Assembly: GCF_023278565.1 (NCBI RefSeq)
Contig: NC_064679.1
Location: 4,092,001-4,156,000 of the forward strand
Reading direction: 5' to 3'
DNA: 64,000 nt
DNA from: Colletotrichum lupini
Taxonomy: Eukaryota > Ascomycota > Sordariomycetes > Glomerellales > Glomerellaceae
This document shows positions 57,234 to 64,000 of the stretch, piece after piece (position 1 is the first letter of the stretch; the number at the start of each line of letters is the position of its first letter). Under the pieces are notes generated by a model that was not told the DNA's origin, made no database searches, and saw only the letters and a list, made by a program, of their open reading frames with translations. The position numbers were made by a program, and so were the translations under genes.

Positions 57234-59123
57234 CTAGAATACAAACACAAACTCTTCATTCTCCAAATCCGTCAAATTGTCAAACGCTCTCGCACCAACA
57301 TTCTCCTCAGCCTGCTCCTCCCCGGCGGCAGCCATCTCGTGCCCATTATCCCCAGCTATCTGCGCAGCCTGCTCTTGCTTGGCCTTCTCAGCCTCGGCCG
57401 CGGAGAACAAACTGGTATCGATGATGACGGCGCTCTTTCCCATGGCCACACGGCGCTTGCTGTGCGAGCGGTTGAGGAAGGCGAGATAGAGGCTGACGAG
57501 GACGACAAGCACGACAATGACACAGTAGAGAACGAGATTGGACGTCAGGCCGCGGGTGTATCTGGGTGCTTCAGCAGGCTTGTAGAGCAACGGCCCAACG
57601 ACGTTGCCAACTGATTGGCCAATGAAGAGGACGGCAGATGTGCACTTTCGCTTGGTGTCGCCGGCTGTGTTTGCGGCTGACCAGGAGTAGATGAGGGGTG
57701 CTGAACATGTGTGAGTCAAAGGACATCAAGTTGAGTGAGTGTGGGCTGGAAAGGCTTACTGATTCCCGGGTAGACAGAGATGAGATAGTATCCCACTAGT
57801 CGAGCCGCTTGCTGACCGCTGGTGGGAAGGACCATTAACATGACGCAGCCAGCAATGGGCGGGACGCAAAGCCCGGCAATTACTGGGCCCTTCTTATGGA
57901 TCTTGGTAGCTATCCACGAGCCTCCGACTGTGGCGACGAGCTGGACGAAGCCAAAGGGAATGTTGAAGAGGATGGTCTGGAAGGAGTCAAAGCCAAAGGA
58001 CTTGATGATAAGAGGTCCGAATGTGGAGATTCCACCAGACGGGATCCTGCCATGCATTAGTCCTTGTGATTACCTGTACAAAGGGGTGAAGACACTCACG
58101 AGATGGAAAAGACGAGTGAGAACCAGCACCACGTCTTGATATCCAACATGCTCTCCTTGAAATGATCCCATCGCCACTCACGGGACATGACACCCTGTTG
58201 GTTCATCCGGAGACGCTCAATGGCAATAAGCTTATCATGATCGTTGAGGAACTTGGCCTCGACGGGAGAATCGGGCATGTAGAGAAACATGATAACGGAA
58301 AAGACCACAGTGATGATACCGAAAAAGATGAAAATGATCTATTCGGACTAGTTAGCATTTGAGGTGTATGACTGCATGTGTATCGCTCAAGTTGAGGACC
58401 TACCTGGTACTCCTTGAGGGGAGAAGAGATGTGTCCAAGGCCGTAGGTAATGAGACTACCAAACTATGGGGTGTTAGCAAAGCCACAAAGGGGCTCGAGA
58501 TCAACATTGCGTACCATGTTGGTGAAGCCGTTCATGGCATACCAGTAGCTAATTCTCAGCGTCTGCTCACGTCGCCGCCACCACATTTGCGTAATACCCA
58601 CAAACGCCGGTGCAACACTGGACTCGAACGCCCCAAGAAAGAGTCTTGCAGCCAAAAGCCCACCAAAGTTATGCGCCGCCGCCATGCAAGAAAGAGTGAT
58701 GCCCCAAAAGGCAACCATACAGCTGGTGAATTTGCCAACGGGCAACTTGACCAGCAGCCATGCGAGCGGAAATTGCATCACCAGTTGAGCGAGGTACACG
58801 ACGGACCCGAGCCACGAGTATTGGTCCCCGACGAGCCCGGTATCTTCGATGAGGCCAAAGACGGAGGCGTAGGCGAGGGTGGACTTGTCGATGCCCTGGA
58901 GGAAGTAGACGAAGAGCATCAGGGGAAGGATGACGAGGTCGATCTTGCGCAGGACGCGGGCGTTGTCTGCGGGCGTGACCACGACGCGGTCCTCTGGCGA
59001 GGCGCCTGATTTGCCCAGTAGCTCTGCGGCGGCATCGCGGCGGTGGGTTGCCGTTTCTTGGTGGGCGGGTGCGTGTTCGACTTGGTCTACCGGGGCCTTG
59101 TTCTGGTCCTCGTTTGTCGCCAT
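57234..59123 (-). CDS. MFS transporter, allantoate-permease (ACS/Dal5-like) family (553 aa, 5 exons)
   Basis: Exons (minus): 58515-59123, 58404-58463, 58100-58338, 57760-58046, 57234-57700; introns of 51-65 bp sum to an intact 554-codon frame. A 60-residue polar N-terminus precedes about 12 membrane segments. Family-typical strings are LPLMLFVYFLQGIDKSTLAYAS (TM1), LGSVVYLAQLVMQFPLAWLL (TM2), LAARLFLGAFESSVAPAFV (TM4-5) and WWRRREQTLRISYWYAMNG. This anion:cation symporter family imports organic anions such as allantoate, nicotinate or amino-acid derivatives. The acidic C-tail (DNLTDLENEEFVFVF) is cytosolic. The PKS relic lies 45 bp downstream on the same strand. ATG 59123 is the first with protein-like sequence; an upstream in-frame extension looks non-coding. 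Confidence 0.88.
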
Positions 59124-59668
59124 GTTGACGGGACTTCTCTGGCAAAGTGTCTCTAGCTGCAAAGTGATGGACTGATTCCACTTCAGGGGCGAAGGAAAGT
59201 TACGACGAGAACGCAGAACTTCAATGGAAAATGAGAGTAATATGCATGGTATTGAAGAGAGAACCCAGGGATTATAGATATGAGCGGCATTTGTCCTAAA
59301 CCATGTCGGCTGATACACTGGCTGCGAGTCGGTCGCCGAGAAGGGGGCTCGACAAGGGTGCTAGTAGTTAGTGCGATTTTCTTCAGGCATCGGAACACGG
59401 TTCTAATAATAACGGCAGGGGAACTCGGCCAAGGTAGCTAGCAGGCCGTCCTGGAGCCGCTAAAGGCTTGTTTCCGTAGATGACGTTGAGGGTCAATTCC
59501 CCCATTGGCCTTTTTCTTTTTCGTATTACACTGAATTTTGATGCGACGGCACCACACTTTGCTCGATCAACTTCCTACTGTGACTGTTAGGATGATGGGC
59601 TTGGGTTAACGTCGTATATCACGTCTCTTGACTCGGATACTTCAGCGCGTAGAACTACGTCGTTGGAC
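59124..59668. promoter_or_regulatory. Upstream region of the ACS-type MFS gene
   Basis: About 0.5 kb between the MFS start and the second pogo-like element. Presumably its promoter; no clear TATA or operator seen. Confidence 0.35.
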
Positions 59669-61557
59669 TAAGTCAAACTACCCACTTTTGGCCCACCCCC
59701 CCTTTTGGCCCACCCCAACAACATGGTCTCAAAACATCGACATTAACTATAGTCAATTATTTAACTACCTTCTACTACTATAATAATATAATTATTATTC
59801 TTACTAAGTAACTCGACCCTTATGAGTTAATTAGGATTAATTAAACGGTTACTAAAGTCCTCTTAAGCCCTTTATATATCCTAAATACTCGTAAACTTAG
59901 TATTTAGGTTTATTAATATACTTTTTTTTTTCTAAGCCTTATATACTTAACCCTTACTTTTAAAAATCGAATTTAGTACTAAGATATAGCTAAGTAGTAA
60001 GCCTACTTACTAAATACTTTTTTTATTTTTTTAAATAGTAGTTATTAAGTAGTATTATTTAGACTAAGCTTTATAAATAGTTTTAAGTAATTACTAAGCT
60101 CGCTAGCCTTTTTAAGAGTTAACTAGTTAATAATAGAGGTTACTAATACCTAGTTAAGTAGTTTTCTAATATTACTAATCGTTTACCTAGTTTCTATACC
60201 CCTTTTAAATAATATAACTTATATAAATAGGACTATTAAATTAAGAAGTAGCTTAGCTATATTAAATAACTATAGTTTAGTTACTTTTTACTTATTTTAT
60301 ATATTTAATAACGTTAAACTAGCTAAACGAGTAAATTAATGATAGTTTAAAAAATACCGCTTTTTAATAATAATAGAATTATTTATTATATCCTCCTTAT
60401 TAAGCTCCTTTTTATAATAGGATTTAATAAAATTAAAAATAGCTATATCTAACGGCTAGAAAATATAAGAGGTATATAGTAATAAGAATAATAAGTAAAC
60501 GTTATTTTTATAGTACTCTTATATAAATTCTATTATTATATAACTCCTATAGCTATTTAGTATTAATAATCGAAGCTAGTTTAGCTTACTAAGCCCCCTA
60601 ATAGGGGGGGTCTTAGTCTATAATAAGAACACTTTTTTTAATTAATAAAGGGTAGTCTCGTCGGTCGTCTAGCTATTATCTATTATTATAAACTTCTAAC
60701 TATTATAAAAGTTAAGTTAAAGTAAAAACTACTATTATTATACTATCTTTCTTTTATAAATAATTAGTAGTTTAATAGATTTATTATTAATAAAAATATA
60801 CTTAATAATCGTTACCTAAGTACGTAAACTAGGCTCTTTTTTCTATACTACTATAGCCTCTACTATACTTAAAACTAGCTTATTAGCTCCCTTACCCTCT
60901 ATTATACTAATCTTATTTATATTATACTTATTAACCTATTTAATAATACTAATCTCTAGTATATTAAGTAATTTAAACTATAATTTAATTATATTAGTAG
61001 TAGTTCTATTAATACGTTATAAATCTATTAAATAACTTCTCTAAACCCTTATTAATAAATTCTTTTTAAAAAAAGCGTTAATTTATCTCTTTTTAAGTAG
61101 TTTACTATTCCTTTAAGATATTAGAACTTATTTAGTAAATTCCCTAACTTATTAATAAGTTAGTACGATATTTAGAGTATACTAAATTCGAACTTACTAA
61201 GCTAATTAGTTTTTTTATTATAAAAGAAGCCTCTAGAGGTCTATAAATATTATTACCCTTATTTAGTAGCCTTTTTTATAATTTTAAAGTATTAACCTAA
61301 GAACCCCGAATATAATCGAGGCTCTCTTAAAGGAGAGACCGTTTTTAATAGTATTAAGAGCTTATTAGACCTTATTTTCGGTATATAATACTATTAGCTA
61401 TAGATTAATAAGTATATAAAAAAGAAATACATTTAGACGATTTTTATAATTATTATATTAAATTAAAAATCGTAGGTAGGGTTTTTAATCGGTGGCTGGG
61501 AAGGAAATTGGGGTGGGCCAAAAGGGGGGGTGGGCCAAAAGTGGGTGGTTTGACTTA
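59669..61557 (-). mobile_element. Pogo/Fot1-like transposon copy 2, RIP-degraded
   Basis: The element is 59671-61555 (1,885 bp), with terminal inverted repeats of about 46 bp beginning AGTCAAACTACCCAC and AGTCAAACCACCCAC (one difference) and flanked by TA on each side. The repeats carry CTTTTGGCCCACCCC twice, parallel to copy 1 with GGCCCAC in place of GGGCAC. The interior is TpA-rich and stop-filled. The string near 61195-61245, reverse complemented, matches copy 1 near 31905-31955, so the two copies are in opposite orientation. It lies between genes and breaks nothing recognisable. Confidence 0.87.
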
Positions 61558-62740
61558 CAGCACAGCGCTACAAATACTAGACCTCCACGCCTTCTGCGCA
61601 TCTCTCAAGACGGGGGCGGTCAACGAGTGCCATATCACAGACACGAGATAGAGACTTTGCGAGGGCGAGTAGCGGGGAGAAACCCGAGGATTAAAGCATC
61701 ACGAGTGGCTGAAAGGCTTGGTTGTCTCGTCTCCGGGTGGAGGTCATTAGCTGAACTCCACACATGGAGACGAAATCATACTCCGCGCGGGGGAAGTTGG
61801 GGATTTGTTGGGGGGGAACATTGGGGGGGACGGGAATATTGGTGCAACAAACTGCCCCAGATTGTGCCCCAGAGTCTCCAGATTACGAGATCAATCGCGT
61901 GAACAATGCGGAGGATGAGAGGGGGGGAAAACGCGGAGTTACTGAATGGCAGAGAGGAGCTGAGAACATCTGGAGGAGACTAGGACAATCAGACGAGAAC
62001 TGGGACCGACTACGCGGCAACAAATTCGGAAGTTGGCCGACATCGCCGTCCATTGGCCGCAAGAAGTCCGTCTCTCAACTCTCTTCCGGCTTGTTGCCGT
62101 CCCCCGCAGCGGCTCGGCGGTTGTATTTCCTCTTTTGGGGCGGCATCAATGTCGGCTTCTAACTGCTTTTGGGTCGGCTCATAACACGAGACACCGCAAT
62201 GATAATCCACCACGAGTCAGCATACTACAACTTCATTGGTCTCGTGCCTTGAGATGACAACGATGATCCAGCTGTTCCCCGTCGATATCCTTGGTCCCGT
62301 CTGGGGGATGTGGATTTCGGGGTGGCTTCGGGGGAACGCTGTTCTCGACTCTCCAATGACATGCTTGGGCTAAACGTAACTCGGGACACCATTTGCACGA
62401 GGTCAGTGGGTATGATGTTGTAGTCTTTGACTCGGATGCCGAGTCCGAGTCCTTTTCACGATGCAATTCGCATTATCAGGCGCAGACAAAGCTGTCAAAT
62501 ATCTTCCTTTTAGCCAAAAGTGAGAAATACTGCGACATCGGAAAGCCTCAAACTTTAAGAATACGTTCGTCTGCTCTCCCACAGCTTAGGGTCCCTCCTC
62601 TCATTTTCTACACAAGCAACATCACAGCTCCGCCCTCATTTCCCCTCATTGTACTAAGAAGGACATCTGGAACCCAACCCAGGCCAACACCTCAACTCGA
62701 AGAAGGTTGGGAGTTTCACGCTGGCAATAAGAAATTCAAG
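61558..62740. other. Gene-free interval before the GH31 gene
   Basis: About 1.2 kb. Overlapping plus-strand frames at 61492-62160 are G-rich and not protein-like. The last 50 bases upstream of 62741 do read as protein in the GH31 frame (WEFHAGNKKFK). Confidence 0.45.
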
Positions 62741-64000
62741 ATGCTTCTCCAAAACGAAAAGATTCCCACCGGCTATGCGCCTCAAGAGGTCAAGGGTGCT
62801 GCTGCTGCATCGTCCATACAACTCAAGTCCTCAGAAGGCCATCCCGAGGACTTCACCTTCACATTCGAGATCGTGAGGTCAAACGTCTTCCGCACAACCA
62901 TCACGTCTGAGACGCGCCCTGTCCCCCCTTTCCCCAGCGCACACAAGCCAAGCGCGGACCTGGTCCCGAAAGACATCCAGATCAAGACATCAGAAAAGTC
63001 ACAATCGTTCACAACCTCCGACGTTAAGGCTGTCGTTGAATGGTCAAACACCCCTATCATCTCCCTCTACGTCGACCAAGATGACTCCGGCAAGCCCATC
63101 CACGCCGATCTCCCCTTCCGTTCATACGCCGCGGACGGGCCCGGTATCGCCCATTACTCCTCTTACAAGAAGCATACTCTCCATGTCGGACTCGGAGAGA
63201 AGGCGGCGCCCATGGACCTCGCCGGCCGCGGCTTCATCATCTCCGCAAGTGACACATTCGGATACGACGCCTACCGCACGGATCCGCTGTACAAGCACAT
63301 CCCGCTCCTCATCAACGTCACGCCCGAGGGCGCTGTCGGCATCTTCTCCACAGCTCACTCTCGTTCGACCTGGTCCATCGGATCCGAGCTCGATGGCATG
63401 TGGGGTGCGTACAAGGTGCATCGCCAATCTCATGGCGGTCTTGAGGAGTACATCATTGTCGGCAAGACCGTCGCCGAAGTCGTACACTCGTACGCTGAGC
63501 TCGTTGGATTCCCCCTGCGTGTACCGCGTTACATGATGGGTTATATTGGCGGTGGCATGAAGTACAGTGCCATGGACACCCCGCGTGCCCACGACGCCAT
63601 CATGGGATGGATCAAGAACTGCGAGAAGCACGACATCCCATTCTCTGCATTCCAGATGAGCTCTGGATACACTGTAGCTGAGCAGGAGCCCAAGACGCGC
63701 AACGTCTTTACCTGGAACTACCACCGTTTCCCTGATCCGCGGGCCTTTACCCGCGAGGCGCACTCCCACGGTCTCCGCCTGCTGGCTAATGTAAAGCCGT
63801 ATGTGCTTGCCACGCACCCGGCGTACAAAAAGTTGTCCGAAGACGGCGCCTTCTTCAAGGACCCCGCTACCGGAAAGACTGCGGTGACGAGACTTTGGAG
63901 TGCTGGTGGAGGTGAGAGCGGAGAGGGAAGTCACCTGGATTTCACCAGTAACGCTGGCTACCAGTGGTGGTATGATGGTGTCGTTGGACTGAAGAAGGTC
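62741..64000 (+). CDS. Glycoside hydrolase family 31 enzyme, 5' part, runs off the window
   Basis: The frame is open from at least 62741 to the window end (420 codons). The first ATG is probably internal: the preceding codons (WEFHAGNKKFK) are also protein-like, so the true start lies upstream, perhaps behind an intron. The N-terminal beta-sandwich (HADLPFRSYAADGPG, PLYKHIPLLINVT) leads into the barrel (FPLRVPRYMMGYIGGGMKYS, HDIPFSAFQMSSGYT, LRLLANVKPYVLATHP, FTSNAGYQWWYDGV). These are GH31 blocks; the family cleaves or transfers alpha-glucosyl and related sugars. The nucleophile Asp normally lies just after the last block, beyond the window edge, so activity cannot be judged. No signal peptide is seen in the visible part. 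Confidence 0.8.
   Translation, partial: MLLQNEKIPTGYAPQEVKGAAAASSIQLKSSEGHPEDFTFTFEIVRSNVFRTTITSETRPVPPFPSAHKPSADLVPKDIQIKTSEKSQSFTTSDVKAVVEWSNTPIISLYVDQDDSGKPIHADLPFRSYAADGPGIAHYSSYKKHTLHVGLGEKAAPMDLAGRGFIISASDTFGYDAYRTDPLYKHIPLLINVTPEGAVGIFSTAHSRSTWSIGSELDGMWGAYKVHRQSHGGLEEYIIVGKTVAEVVHSYAELVGFPLRVPRYMMGYIGGGMKYSAMDTPRAHDAIMGWIKNCEKHDIPFSAFQMSSGYTVAEQEPKTRNVFTWNYHRFPDPRAFTREAHSHGLRLLANVKPYVLATHPAYKKLSEDGAFFKDPATGKTAVTRLWSAGGGESGEGSHLDFTSNAGYQWWYDGVVGLKKV

Noticed and set aside
58359..59009. 216-codon plus-strand frame
   Set aside because: Antisense of the first exon of the ACS-type MFS transporter.
63122..63934. 270-codon minus-strand frame at the window end
   Set aside because: Long only because it is antisense to the GC-biased GH31 coding sequence; the sense frame has family motifs.

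Overview
This window looks like accessory, repeat-invaded DNA from a filamentous ascomycete (Pezizomycotina). Genes are compact, and most introns are 50-105 bp with GTRNGT donors, CTAAY-type branch sites and short 3' ends. Four AT-rich blocks are full of TpA and of stops in every frame, which is what repeat-induced point mutation (RIP) leaves in fungal transposons. Exon models were built by hand from splice signals. Unless noted, each joined model is an uninterrupted reading frame whose length is a multiple of three.

Layout. (1) 0.9-9.6 kb: an OTT_1508-like deaminase-domain protein, a C2H2 zinc-finger gene with an in-frame stop, a flavin monooxygenase and a secreted tyrosinase (seven exons, one of 14 nt). 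(2) 11.7-14.7 kb: a rhodopsin-like 7-TM membrane protein and a second secreted tyrosinase. (3) 17.9-37.8 kb: a transposon-wrecked module. A P450 gene carries a 7.1-kb Ty1/Copia-type LTR retrotransposon inside an intron and has a 3.7-kb hAT-like element 2 bp past its stop codon. A neighbouring DJ-1/PfpI gene is split by a 1.9-kb pogo/Fot1-like element. A divergent Zn2Cys6 regulator is intact. (4) 38.8-47.3 kb: an LTR fragment, an exo-polygalacturonase (GH28), a decayed GH43 relic, a bZIP/DUF3425 regulator and a divergently transcribed SDR. (5) 48.5-53.3 kb: an AYR1-like SDR, a 14-TM-type MFS drug exporter and a small secreted eight-cysteine protein. (6) 55-59.1 kb: an alcohol-dehydrogenase relic, the orphan C-terminal acyl-carrier end of a polyketide synthase and an allantoate-permease-type MFS transporter. 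(7) 59.7-64 kb: a second pogo/Fot1-like element, then the 5' part of a GH31 glycosidase that runs off the window.

How the parts relate. The contents (tyrosinases, FMO, P450, SDRs, exporters, pathway-type regulators, pectinase, secreted Cys-rich protein) suit a plant- or litter-associated fungus with dispensable secondary-metabolism and secretion genes. The clearest story is the P450/DJ-1/Zn2Cys6 module. Three unrelated transposon families landed in or beside it, each with its own target-site duplication. RIP has destroyed the transposons but stops sharply at their borders, so the host reading frames are still perfect when the insertions are removed. No wholly new system is demonstrated.
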